A stretch of 64,000 bases of DNA from Novosphingobium sp. (lineage in GTDB: Bacteria; Pseudomonadota; Alphaproteobacteria; Sphingomonadales; Sphingomonadaceae). How positions within the stretch are numbered: the first letter of the stretch is position 1; every line of letters starts with the position of its first letter. The stretch is from positions 42,904 through 106,903 of the forward strand of contig NZ_JAHEBV010000063.1 of NCBI RefSeq assembly GCF_024642085.1, written 5' to 3'. The notes beneath the pieces were generated by a model. The model was not told where the DNA came from. It saw only the letters and a list, made by a program, of their open reading frames with translations, and did not search any database. Both the position numbers and the translations under genes were made by a program. Shown piece by piece: positions 36,019 through 44,233 of this stretch.

Positions 36019-37308
36019 GTGGCCAACGTAACCGTGATCGGCGCCCAGTGGGGCGATGAAGGCAAAGGCAAGATCGTCGATTGGCTGGCAAGCCGCGCCG
36101 ATGCCGTGGTCCGCTTTCAGGGCGGGCACAATGCCGGCCACACGCTGGTCGTCGGCGATCAGGTCTACAAGCTCAGCCTGCTACCCTCGGGCATTGTCAC
36201 CGGCACGCTATCGATCATCGGCAACGGCGTGGTCCTGGATCCGTGGCATCTCAAGAGCGAGATCGCCAAACTGGAAGGGCAAGGCGTCGTCATCAACGCC
36301 CAAAACTTCGCTATTGCGGACAACTGCCCGCTGATCCTGCCGCTTCACCGCGATCTGGACGCCTTGCGCGAAAGCGCCGCCGGATCGGGCAAGATCGGCA
36401 CCACCGGGCGCGGAATCGGCCCCGCCTATGAGGACAAGGTCGGCCGCCGCGCCATCAGGGTCTGCGATCTGGCGCACCTCGACGCGCTCGACAGCCAGCT
36501 TGACCGGCTTTGCGCCCATCACGACGCGTTGCGCGCCGGGTTCTGTCAGCCCCCGGTTGACCGCGACGCGTTGGTTGCCGAGCTCAAGGAAATCGCGCCA
36601 TCTGTGCTCCAATACGCCCAGCCGGTGTGGAAACGGCTGAATACCGTGCGCAAGGCCGGGGCGCGCATCCTGTTCGAAGGTGCGCAGGGCGTGCTGCTTG
36701 ATGTGGACCACGGCACTTACCCCTTCGTCACCAGTTCGAACACGGTCAGTGGCACGGCGGCCAGCGGTTCCGGACTCGGCCCGGCCTCGGCCGGCTTCGT
36801 GCTGGGGATCGTCAAGGCCTATACCACCCGTGTCGGATCGGGCCCTTTCCCGACCGAGCTGGAAGACGCCACCGGGCAGCAGTTGGGCGAGCGCGGGCAT
36901 GAGTTTGGCACCGTAACCGGGCGCAAACGCCGCTGCGGCTGGTTCGACGCGGTGCTGGTGCGCCAGTCTTGCGCAATCAGCGGCGTGACCGGCATCGCGC
37001 TGACCAAAGTCGATGTCCTCGACGGGTTTGAAACGGTGAAAATCTGCACCGGTTATCGCCTCCACGGCAAGGTGCTCGATTACTTCCCCAGCCACGCCGC
37101 CGATCAGGCTTCGGTTGAACCAATTTATGAGGAAATGGAAGGCTGGAGCGGCACCACCGCTGGCGCGCGCAGCTGGGCCGATCTGCCCGCTCAGGCGATC
37201 AAGTATATCCAGCGGGTCCAGGAACTGATCGAAACCCCGGTAGCGCTGGTCAGCACATCACCAGAGCGTGAGGACACGATCCTGGTCCGTGATCCCTTCG
37301 TCGACTGA
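36019..37308 (+). CDS. purA: Adenylosuccinate synthetase
   Basis: A 429-residue GTP-dependent enzyme converting IMP and aspartate to adenylosuccinate, the first committed step to AMP. Family motifs are complete: N-terminal [17 protein letters not shown]-loop-like sequence, [53 protein letters not shown]-type segment near the C-terminus and [11 protein letters not shown]. The start is GTG at 36019 with AAGGAT upstream. It stands alone in its strand context, followed 44 nt later by the L,D-transpeptidase gene. Confidence 0.97.
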   Translation: MANVTVIGAQWGDEGKGKIVDWLASRADAVVRFQGGHNAGHTLVVGDQVYKLSLLPSGIVTGTLSIIGNGVVLDPWHLKSEIAKLEGQGVVINAQNFAIADNCPLILPLHRDLDALRESAAGSGKIGTTGRGIGPAYEDKVGRRAIRVCDLAHLDALDSQLDRLCAHHDALRAGFCQPPVDRDALVAELKEIAPSVLQYAQPVWKRLNTVRKAGARILFEGAQGVLLDVDHGTYPFVTSSNTVSGTAASGSGLGPASAGFVLGIVKAYTTRVGSGPFPTELEDATGQQLGERGHEFGTVTGRKRRCGWFDAVLVRQSCAISGVTGIALTKVDVLDGFETVKICTGYRLHGKVLDYFPSHAADQASVEPIYEEMEGWSGTTAGARSWADLPAQAIKYIQRVQELIETPVALVSTSPEREDTILVRDPFVD

Positions 37309-37352
37309 CGGATACACTTGTCGGAAATTGTACCATCGGTAAGCTGCGTCAT

Positions 37353-37865
37353 ATGGTTCGCCGCCTCGCCGCTGTTGCCGCCTTGACCATGCCCCTTGCC
37401 GGGATGGCAATTCTGGCCCGCGCGCAGGAACCCGCACCGCCGCTGCCGCAGATAGACCGGATCGTGGTCGACAAGTCAGAGCGGCGGATGGAACTGTATG
37501 CCGATGGCGCGCTGGTTCACATCATCCACGGAATCCAGCTGGGCGACGAGCCAATTGGCGCCAAGCAATTCCAAGGCGATGAGCGCACGCCCGAAGGGCG
37601 CTTCACCATCGACTACGGCAACCCCAACAGCGCCTATCATCTTTCGCTTCACATCGATTACCCCCGCATCGCCGATACCGCTTTTGCCCGATCGAAAGGC
37701 CGCAACCCGGGAGGACAGATTTTCATCCATGGCCAGCCCAACAGCCTGCCCGCCGGCCGTATTCCCGGTGACTGGACCGACGGGTGCATCGCCGTTTCCA
37801 ACGACGAGATCGAGGCGCTGTGGCAGGCAGTGGCTGATGGTACTCCAATTGATATCAACGCGTAA
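37353..37865 (+). CDS. L,D-transpeptidase (YkuD domain)
   Basis: A 170-residue exported protein: signal peptide (MVRRLAAVAALTMPLAGMAILARAQ, cleavage near residue 24) and a compact YkuD domain. The catalytic His lies in IFIHGQPN and the Cys in GDWTDGCIAVSN, the family H-x-S/T-H-G-C-type motif. It would form 3-3 cross-links in peptidoglycan or attach proteins to it. There is no LysM or peptidoglycan-binding domain, so it is the minimal type. It follows purA by 44 nt, perhaps with its own promoter. Confidence 0.9.
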   Translation: MVRRLAAVAALTMPLAGMAILARAQEPAPPLPQIDRIVVDKSERRMELYADGALVHIIHGIQLGDEPIGAKQFQGDERTPEGRFTIDYGNPNSAYHLSLHIDYPRIADTAFARSKGRNPGGQIFIHGQPNSLPAGRIPGDWTDGCIAVSNDEIEALWQAVADGTPIDINA

Positions 37866-37932
37866 CGCATCCGAATTCTTGACATAATCCCTTTTTGTTC
37901 TACTTCTGTTCAAAGAAATGGAGTCGATAATC

Positions 37933-38916
37933 ATGGGGCAAGCCAATTTCGCGTATTCCTCTGCCGCGCATGATGCGGCTGGATCGCCGTTGACGCTAAG
38001 CCTGTTTGCCGACCGGTCCCATATTGCAGCAATTGTCCGCGAGGATGCCGAAGCAGCAGGGTTGCGAATAGCTGCAGGCGGTACCTTGTCGGAATTACTT
38101 GATGATGAGGCACGGGCGCTGGGTGACGTGATCCTGGTTGATTGTCCGCAGCCCGATGCAGCGGGATTGGCTGCCTTGGCGCGAATTGACATGCGCGCCG
38201 CCAATACCGGTGCGCAGCTTATCGTGTCGACTTCAGTAGCAGCCCTGGACGATGTATTTGGCTGTCTTGACCAGTCGAGCCCGCAGATACTGGTCGATCC
38301 CAGCCGGGCAGATCGGGTTATTGCACTCGGCCGGGTCCTGGGGCAGGTTTCGGCCCTGCGCCTGCGTGAATTGAGCGAGGAAGACCGTCTAGTCCTGCTC
38401 CGCCTTACCGAACAGGTTGGGCAGATAGCCCAGCGACTTGACCGGCTGGAAGGACCGTTAGCGGCGCCTGAACGGGATGGAGCATTCCGCTTTGAAAGTC
38501 CGCGCCCGGCCTTTGCTGCGGCAGAACCCGAGATTGAGGACCGGCTGCTGCGCGCTGCGCGCCCGGCGCTGCCTGATCCGCGGCTGGTCCGGCGGATTAT
38601 TAGACAGCGCCAGCTGCGCGCTCGCTTCTTTGATGGTGACCTGTTCGGTGATCCGGCATGGGACATGCTGCTTGATCTGACGGCCGCCCGGGTGGAACAT
38701 ACCCGCGTATCGGTCACCAGCCTTTGCATCGCCAGCGGCGTTCCGCCGACCACCGCGCTGCGCTGGATCGGCCAGATGATCGACGCCGGCCTGTTTGCGC
38801 GGGTAGAGGATGACAGCGACCGCCGCCGTGCCTTCATCACGCTGACCGACAAGGCGGCAGATGCCATGGCGCGATATTTTGCCGATCTGGGCGCCAATGC
38901 GGCACGAATAGTCTGA
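37933..38916 (+). CDS. Winged-helix (MarR-like) regulator with N-terminal receiver-like domain
   Basis: A 327-residue DNA-binding protein. The first 140 residues look like a pseudo-receiver or alpha/beta domain (LTLSLFADRSHIAAIVREDA, DVILVDCPQPDAAGL, AQLIVSTSVAALDDVF). A coiled linker follows (LRLRELSEEDRLVLLRLTEQVGQIAQRLDRLE), then a winged helix (DMLLDLTAARVEHTRVSVTSLCIASGVPPTTALRWIGQMIDAGLF, ARVEDDSDRRRAFITLT). The wing ends in a D-x-RR pattern as in MarR proteins. ATG 37933 is preferred to 37918 because GGAG lies 10 nt upstream of it. A TTGACA -35-like hexamer sits at 37879-37884 without a good -10. Targets unknown. Confidence 0.72.
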   Translation: MGQANFAYSSAAHDAAGSPLTLSLFADRSHIAAIVREDAEAAGLRIAAGGTLSELLDDEARALGDVILVDCPQPDAAGLAALARIDMRAANTGAQLIVSTSVAALDDVFGCLDQSSPQILVDPSRADRVIALGRVLGQVSALRLRELSEEDRLVLLRLTEQVGQIAQRLDRLEGPLAAPERDGAFRFESPRPAFAAAEPEIEDRLLRAARPALPDPRLVRRIIRQRQLRARFFDGDLFGDPAWDMLLDLTAARVEHTRVSVTSLCIASGVPPTTALRWIGQMIDAGLFARVEDDSDRRRAFITLTDKAADAMARYFADLGANAARIV

Positions 38917-38936
38917 GCGTATAACGTCACAGCAGA

Positions 38937-38964
38937 TTGACGCGCGCGGATCACAGGCTAAAAG
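38937..38964 (+). promoter_or_regulatory. Promoter candidate for tRNA-Val
   Basis: TTGACG (38937-38942), 16 nt spacer, TAAAAG (38959-38964), then 16 nt to the first base of the mature tRNA. The -35 differs from consensus by one base. Location and spacing fit a housekeeping promoter for the single tRNA gene. Confidence 0.5.
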
Positions 38965-38980
38965 CGCGCTTCCCGTGATG

Positions 38981-39056
38981 GGGCGCTTAGCTCAGTTGGT
39001 AGAGCATCTCGTTTACACCGAGAGGGTCGGCGGTTCGAGCCCGTCAGCGCCCACCA
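38981..39056 (+). tRNA. tRNA-Val (anticodon UAC)
   Basis: A 76 nt tRNA with encoded CCA. Acceptor arm GGGCGCT pairs with AGCGCCC (39046-39052), discriminator A at 39053, CCA at 39054-39056. The D arm GCTC/GAGC, the anticodon stem TCTCG/CGAGA with loop TTTACAC (39012-39018), and the T arm with GTTCGAGC are all intact. The anticodon is TAC (39014-39016), so it reads GUA and, by wobble, other valine codons. Confidence 0.97.
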
Positions 39057-39090
39057 CCGGAACCGGTTGCCGTAACAGCAGCCCAATCTC

Positions 39091-40869
39091 TTATCCTTGT
39101 GGCGGCTTGCCTTTCCACGGTCCCTTTTTGCGGAACGGCTTGGCACCGGATCCTGCAGCATTGCTGCGGGATCCGGCGAAATCCTTGCCGCGGTGCGCCG
39201 GCTTGGCGTGATGGGGCGACTTGCCGGTGGGTGCGACAGGCCGTGCGTGACCCTGCTTTCGCGCGGCGCGGGCTTCTTCGCGCGGGGCGCCTTCGCTGGG
39301 AGTGATCTCCACGCCGTCGTCTTCTTCGGCAGTCCGGTGCACAGCGTCCAGGAACCGTGCCGCAACGGGTCCGGCGATTTCAAAAAACGTTTCGTTGGCG
39401 GCAAGGCGAATCGCGCCAATGTCGGTTCGGCTGACATGGCCGCGGCGGCACAGCAGCGGCAGGATCCAGCGCGCATCGGCGTTCTGCCTCCGGCCAACGT
39501 TCAGCCGGAACCAGGCGCTGCCTTCAAAACCGGGGCGCGGTCCGCGCGGGGGCGGCGCATCGCTGGCCAGCAAATCCTCGGGCACCGGCATCCGCGCGCG
39601 GTGGGCGTGAACCAGCGCAGCGGCGATCTCCTCGGCGCTCTTTTCTGCCATCAACTTGGCTGCAAGGTCGCGATCCTCGTCCGTCACCTCGATCGGAGCG
39701 AGCAGTGTGGTCATCAAACGCTCGGCGTCGGCCGCGCGAATATCGGCGGCGGATGGCACAGCGACCCATTGGGCAGAAACGCTTGCGCCGCGCAGCATGC
39801 CTTCAACCCGGCGGCGGCGGGGGTAGGGGACCAGCAGGATTGCGGTGCCTTTTTTTCCCGCACGGCCCGTTCGGCCCGATCGGTGCTGCAGCGTTTCGGC
39901 ATCACGCGGGATTTCGACATGGACCACCAGCGACAGGCTGGGCAGATCGATGCCGCGGGCGGCAACGTCGGTTGCCACGCAGACCCGCGCTCGCTGGTCA
40001 CGCAGCGCCTGCAACGCCTGATTGCGCTCGTTCTGGCTGTGCTCACCCGACAACGCAACGGCGGTAAAGCCGCGCTCGGTCAGACTGGCGTGCAGATGGC
40101 GGACGTTGTCGCGCGTGGCGCAGAACAGCATCGCCGTTTCGGCCTCGTGATAGCGCAGCAGGTTGACCACGGCGTTTTCGATGTCGGCCGGCGCGATCGC
40201 CATGGCCTGGTACGTAATATCACCGTGCCCACGTTCCGAAGCGACGGTTGATATGCGCAGCGCGTCTCGCTGATAGCGCTTTGCCAGCGCCACAATAGGC
40301 TTGGGCATCGTGGCGGAAAAAAGCAGCGTGCGGCGGCCGTCAGGCGTCGCATCGAGCAGCTCCTCCAGATCCTCGCGGAAGCCCATGTCGAGCATCTCGT
40401 CCGCTTCATCGAGCACGGCGACGGCCAGTTCACGCAGGTCAAGCGCCCCACGTTCCAGATGATCACGCAGACGCCCCGGTGTGCCGACCACGATCTGCGC
40501 ACCGTAGCCGAGCGCGCGGCGTTCCTTTGATGGGTCCATCCCGCCGACACAAGTGGCAACCCGCGTTCCGGTCGGGCCGAACAACCAAATCAGTTCGCGG
40601 CTGACCTGCAGGGCCAGTTCACGCGTAGGGGCTATGATCAGCGCGCGGGGCGCTGCGGCTGGCGCTGCTCGGCCTTCGCCGTCCAGTATCTCGGGCGCCA
40701 TGGCAAGGCCGAAAGCCACCGTCTTGCCTGATCCGGTCTGTGCCGAAACGATCAGGTCGCGGCCACTCGCCTCGTCCTCGAGCACGGCGGCCTGGACGGG
40801 AGTGGGATCGCTATATCCACGCGTGGCAAGCGCTTCCTGAAGAAGCGTGAAGGGAGTGTGAAAGGTCAT
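39091..40869 (-). CDS. DEAD-box ATP-dependent RNA helicase
   Basis: A 592-residue RNA helicase. Q-motif region (FTLLQEALATRGYSDPTPVQ), motif I SAQTGSGKTVAFG, Ia PTRELALQV, Ib TPGRL, II DEAD (VLDEADEMLDMGF), III SAT, IV to VI (CATRDNVRHLH, VCVATDVAARGIDL, HRSGRTGRAGKKG) are all present. A DbpA-like RNA-binding domain lies at about residues 455-540 (WFRLNVGRRQNADARWILPLLCRRGHVSRTDIGAIRLAANETFFEI), followed by a basic tail. This matches the DeaD/CsdA type: ribosome assembly or mRNA unwinding, often in the cold. It is transcribed toward the tRNA gene. Confidence 0.93.
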   Translation of the reverse strand: MTFHTPFTLLQEALATRGYSDPTPVQAAVLEDEASGRDLIVSAQTGSGKTVAFGLAMAPEILDGEGRAAPAAAPRALIIAPTRELALQVSRELIWLFGPTGTRVATCVGGMDPSKERRALGYGAQIVVGTPGRLRDHLERGALDLRELAVAVLDEADEMLDMGFREDLEELLDATPDGRRTLLFSATMPKPIVALAKRYQRDALRISTVASERGHGDITYQAMAIAPADIENAVVNLLRYHEAETAMLFCATRDNVRHLHASLTERGFTAVALSGEHSQNERNQALQALRDQRARVCVATDVAARGIDLPSLSLVVHVEIPRDAETLQHRSGRTGRAGKKGTAILLVPYPRRRRVEGMLRGASVSAQWVAVPSAADIRAADAERLMTTLLAPIEVTDEDRDLAAKLMAEKSAEEIAAALVHAHRARMPVPEDLLASDAPPPRGPRPGFEGSAWFRLNVGRRQNADARWILPLLCRRGHVSRTDIGAIRLAANETFFEIAGPVAARFLDAVHRTAEEDDGVEITPSEGAPREEARAARKQGHARPVAPTGKSPHHAKPAHRGKDFAGSRSNAAGSGAKPFRKKGPWKGKPPQG

Positions 40870-41046
40870 GTTCTCGTGCTTGGCTGGGGCGGCATTGAAG
40901 ACCGCTGGCGGACACCGGGTCCGTCGTTCAGCGGCCCCGCTAGGCGTTTACGGCGCGCGGCACAATGGCAATCGGGAAAATGGCCGAATTGCAGGCACTT
41001 TAGTGCTCGCCAGCACCGCGCAGCTCCGCAAATCAATATTGTGATC

Positions 41047-41072
41047 TTGACGATTATAAGCATAGTTATTAT
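41047..41072 (+). promoter_or_regulatory. Promoter and inverted repeat, candidate autoregulatory operator of the marR gene
   Basis: TTGACG at 41047-41052 is directly followed by ATTATAA-N6-TTATTAT (41053-41072), an inverted repeat with 6 of 7 pairs, ending at the base before the ATG. The segment is strikingly AT-rich against its surroundings; CAATATTG is a further palindrome 14 nt upstream. MarR repressors usually bind such sites over their own promoter. The exact -10 is unclear. Confidence 0.45.
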
Positions 41073-41525
41073 ATGGCCGGTATGGAAAGCCTCGGTTCGC
41101 TTATCGCAGATACCTCGCGCATGATGCGGCGTTCGTTTGACGGCCGCGCCCGCTCGATCGGCGTGACGCGCCCGCAATGGCAGGTTCTTGTCACACTTGC
41201 GCGGCATGAAGGCATCAACCAGGGCGGTCTGGCCGAGCAGCTGGATGTGGAGCCGATCACAGTATGCCGGATGGTCGACCGGTTGCAGGATGCCGGGCTG
41301 GTCGAGAGGCGCGCAGATGCGGCGGACCGCCGGTCCTGGCGCCTGCACTTGACCGACCGGGCCCACAGTCTGCTCGAACAGTTGCGCCCGATGGCCCAAG
41401 CGATGATGGACGACGCGATGGAGGGAATTGAGCCTGATGAGCGCATCCGGTTGATCGCGATGCTGGAACAGGTGCGGCACAATCTTTCGCGAAAACTCAC
41501 TGAACAGGCTGCAGCTAATGGCTGA
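41073..41525 (+). CDS. MarR-family transcriptional regulator of the emrAB operon
   Basis: A 150-residue winged-helix regulator: dimer helix at the N-terminus, helix-turn-helix (NQGGLAEQLDVEPITVCRMVDRLQDAGLVERR) and wing (DAADRRSWRLHLTDRA). This is the MarR fold with the DRR-x3-L pattern of the wing. It overlaps the emrA-like gene by 8 nt, so it most likely represses the efflux operon until an aromatic or drug-like ligand binds. Starts at ATG 41073; Met at 41082 is an alternative. Confidence 0.88.
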   Translation: MAGMESLGSLIADTSRMMRRSFDGRARSIGVTRPQWQVLVTLARHEGINQGGLAEQLDVEPITVCRMVDRLQDAGLVERRADAADRRSWRLHLTDRAHSLLEQLRPMAQAMMDDAMEGIEPDERIRLIAMLEQVRHNLSRKLTEQAAANG

Positions 41526-42615
41526 TCGTGATCCCGAAATTATCCTTGAAAATGCGGTGCCTGTGAACGCACCGGAAGATCAGGCATCCGCTTTCAAGCC
41601 GGCCAAGGCAACTGGCCGCTGGCGTCGCGCCGCCTTGATGGGGATCGTCCCGTTGCTCGCCATCGGCGGCGGGCTGACCTATTGGTATACTCTGCAAGGC
41701 AAGGTTTCCACCGACAATGCCTATGTCCAGCAGGACAAGGTTTCGGTCAGCGCCGAAGTCGGCGGTAAAATCGTGACAGTGGCGGTAAGGGAAGGGCAAC
41801 TGGTCAAAGCCGGCGACGTGCTGTTCGTGGTCGATCAGGAACCTTACACTATACAAGTTGCTCAGGCGGACGCGGCAATCGCCAGTGCCCAGGCTAACGC
41901 GACAGCGCTGGCCAACAGTTCGGCACTGTCCGGCGCCGATATTGGTGCGGCGAGCGAAGATATCGGGTTTGCACAGGCCAACTACGACCGTCAGCGCGCG
42001 CTTTGGCAGCGCGGATTCACCACCAAGGCTGATTTCGAGGCCGCCCAGCATCAGGTGTCGCAAGCGCGCGAAGAACTGCGGCTAGCGCAAGCCAAGCAGA
42101 ATGAAGCGCGGGCAAAGCTGGCCACCGGCTCGCAGGTTCCAGGCGTGCTGCCAGCCGTCGCCGCAGCGCAAGCCCAGCGCCGCGCGGCCGAACTGAACCT
42201 CAAGCGGACAGTGGTTCGCGCGCCGCTTGCGGGGCGGATTTCGCAGGCCGACCGGCTGCAAATCGGTCAGGAAATCATTACCGGTTTGCCCGTCGTGACA
42301 ATCGTGGCCAGCGCACAAAGCTATGTCGAAGCCAATTTCAAGGAAACGGATCTGGCCGATATGATGCCCGGTCAACCCGCCACGATTGCGCTTGACGCCT
42401 ATCCCGGGGTCAAGCTGAAAGGGCACGTCGCATCGATCGGTGCAGGGACCGGCAGCGAGTTTTCGGTGTTGCCTGCCCAGAATGCGACCGGCAACTGGGT
42501 CAAGGTGACCCAGCGCGTTCCGGTGCGCATCGCGATTGACGAACGCAGCCCACGCCAGCTGCTGGCCGGCCTTTCAAGCCACATCACCGTCTATACTGAC
42601 GGCAATCAGCACTAG
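41518..42615 (+). CDS. emrA: EmrA/HlyD-family membrane-fusion protein
   Basis: A 365-residue periplasmic adaptor. One N-terminal membrane anchor (residues about 39-56, LMGIVPLLAIGGGLTYWY), the barrel/lipoyl segment KVSTDNAYVQQDKVSVSAEVGGKIVTVAVREGQLVKAGDVLFVVD, an alpha-helical hairpin (about 105-200), then the second lipoyl half and beta barrel (RTVVRAPLAGRISQADRL, GLPVVTIVASAQSYVEANFKETDL). DNAYV and ANFKET are EmrA hallmarks. It would link the EmrB-like transporter to an outer-membrane channel, which is not encoded here. It overlaps marR by 8 nt. Confidence 0.92.
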   Translation: MADRDPEIILENAVPVNAPEDQASAFKPAKATGRWRRAALMGIVPLLAIGGGLTYWYTLQGKVSTDNAYVQQDKVSVSAEVGGKIVTVAVREGQLVKAGDVLFVVDQEPYTIQVAQADAAIASAQANATALANSSALSGADIGAASEDIGFAQANYDRQRALWQRGFTTKADFEAAQHQVSQAREELRLAQAKQNEARAKLATGSQVPGVLPAVAAAQAQRRAAELNLKRTVVRAPLAGRISQADRLQIGQEIITGLPVVTIVASAQSYVEANFKETDLADMMPGQPATIALDAYPGVKLKGHVASIGAGTGSEFSVLPAQNATGNWVKVTQRVPVRIAIDERSPRQLLAGLSSHITVYTDGNQH

Positions 42616-42625
42616 GCCGGGCGCC

Positions 42626-44233
42626 GTGGCATCGCAGGCCGCCGGACCGATTACCGGCGCTGGATCTGCCGGCCCGCAGGCTGCCGCAGCCGCAGCGCCA
42701 GACGTCGCTGCGTTGCAGGTCCGCAATCCCTATCTGGTTGTAATCGGGGTGATGACCGCATCGCTCCTCCAGATCCTCGACACCACGATTGCCAACGTCG
42801 CTATCCCGCACATGCAAGCCGCATTGGGAGCGACACCTGACGAAATCAGCTGGGTCTTGACCAGCTATATCGTGGCCAGCGCGGTCGCGATTCCGACGAC
42901 GGGCTGGATTTCCGACCAGATCGGGTCGCGCCGCTTGTTCATCGTGTCGACGGCTGCCTTTGTCCTGTCTTCGATGTTGTGCGGCATGGCGCAGAATATA
43001 ACGCAGATGGTCCTTTTTCGAACGTTGCAGGGGATCAGCGGCGCGTTCATTTCGCCGCTCAGCCAGACCGCCATGCTTGATGTGAACAAGCCGTCGCGGC
43101 AGGCGCAGATGATGGCTATTTGGGGAATGGGCCTGATGGCTGGGCCAATCCTTGGCCCAATTATCGGCGGCTGGCTTACCGAAAACTGGAACTGGCGCTG
43201 GGTATTCTATGTCAATGTGCCGCTTGGCGCCGTGGCTCTGCTGATCATGATCGCGGAATTGCCGTCCCGGCCAATCGTCAAGCGCCGGTTTGATCTGTTC
43301 GGCTTTTCGATGATCGCCGTTGCCATCAGTGCGCTGCAGTTAATGCTCGATCGCGGCAACCACGTCGACTGGTTCAATTCTGCCGAGATATGGATTTACG
43401 CGATTGCGATTGTAAGCGCGGTGTGGATGGGCGGCGTTCACTTTATCAGCAGCAAGAAACCGACCCTGTTCAGTTCCGAATTGTTTGCCAGCCGGTCGTT
43501 CGTGGTGGCGTTTGGTTTTATGTTTGCCATGGGCGTGGTGATGTTTGCAACCATGGCACTACTGCCACCGATGTTGCAACGTCTGTTCGGCTATTCGGTT
43601 ATCGGAACCGGCTGGGTGCTGATGCCGCGCGGAGTCGGGACATTGATTTCGATGCAGATTTCGGGAATCCTGATTCGGCGCGGATTTGATATCCGATTGA
43701 TGGTCATTTGCGGCTTTACCTTGGCGGCAGTGTCGTTCTGGCAAATGTCAGGGTGGTCGCTGGGCGTCGATCAAACGAAGATCGTGATCAGCGGTTTTCT
43801 TCAAGGCCTGGGTATCGGCATGCTGTTCATGCCGATCAATACCAGCGCCTTTGCCAGCATTTCGCCCCGGCTGCGAACCGATGGCGCAAGCCTGCTCAAT
43901 CTGTCGCGTTCGCTCGGGGCTTCGGTTGGTATCGCGGTGACTACGGTTCTGTTGGCCCGCAACATCCAGACGGGCCATTCGGACCTTTCCTCGCATGTCA
44001 CTGCTTCGATGACGGCCCTTATCGATTTTTCGACCATAGATCGGTTCCAGCAACTGGGATCTGCCGCGCTGTCTGCAATTGACGCTGAAATCAACCGGCA
44101 GGCTGCGATGATCGGCTACATCGACAACTTCTATCTGATGATGTGGATGAGCATGCTGGTCATGCCGTTTGCCCTGCTGCTGCAGAAGCCATCACAGCAG
44201 GTCAAGCCAGACCCGGCGGACCTGGGTCACTAA
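42626..44233 (+). CDS. emrB: EmrB/QacA-type MFS drug transporter (DHA2, 14 TMS)
   Basis: A 535-residue proton-coupled exporter. Motif C-like region LDTTIANVAIPHMQAALG in helix 1, the loop motif SDQIGSRRLFI, WGMGLMAGPILGPIIGGWLTENWNWRWVFYVNVPLG and QGLGIGMLFMPINTSAF identify the DHA2 family. About 14 hydrophobic helices follow an Ala-rich N-terminus. The start is GTG at 42626, 10 nt after the emrA stop; the frame to 42536 re-reads emrA. It forms a tripartite pump with EmrA. Its stop overlaps the converging ABC-F gene by 4 nt. Confidence 0.93.
   Translation: MASQAAGPITGAGSAGPQAAAAAAPDVAALQVRNPYLVVIGVMTASLLQILDTTIANVAIPHMQAALGATPDEISWVLTSYIVASAVAIPTTGWISDQIGSRRLFIVSTAAFVLSSMLCGMAQNITQMVLFRTLQGISGAFISPLSQTAMLDVNKPSRQAQMMAIWGMGLMAGPILGPIIGGWLTENWNWRWVFYVNVPLGAVALLIMIAELPSRPIVKRRFDLFGFSMIAVAISALQLMLDRGNHVDWFNSAEIWIYAIAIVSAVWMGGVHFISSKKPTLFSSELFASRSFVVAFGFMFAMGVVMFATMALLPPMLQRLFGYSVIGTGWVLMPRGVGTLISMQISGILIRRGFDIRLMVICGFTLAAVSFWQMSGWSLGVDQTKIVISGFLQGLGIGMLFMPINTSAFASISPRLRTDGASLLNLSRSLGASVGIAVTTVLLARNIQTGHSDLSSHVTASMTALIDFSTIDRFQQLGSAALSAIDAEINRQAAMIGYIDNFYLMMWMSMLVMPFALLLQKPSQQVKPDPADLGH

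Noticed and set aside
37476..38954. 492-residue open frame on the minus strand
   Set aside because: It is very rich in Arg and Ser and lies antisense to two genes with clear motifs (L,D-transpeptidase, winged-helix regulator). Typical GC-rich shadow frame.
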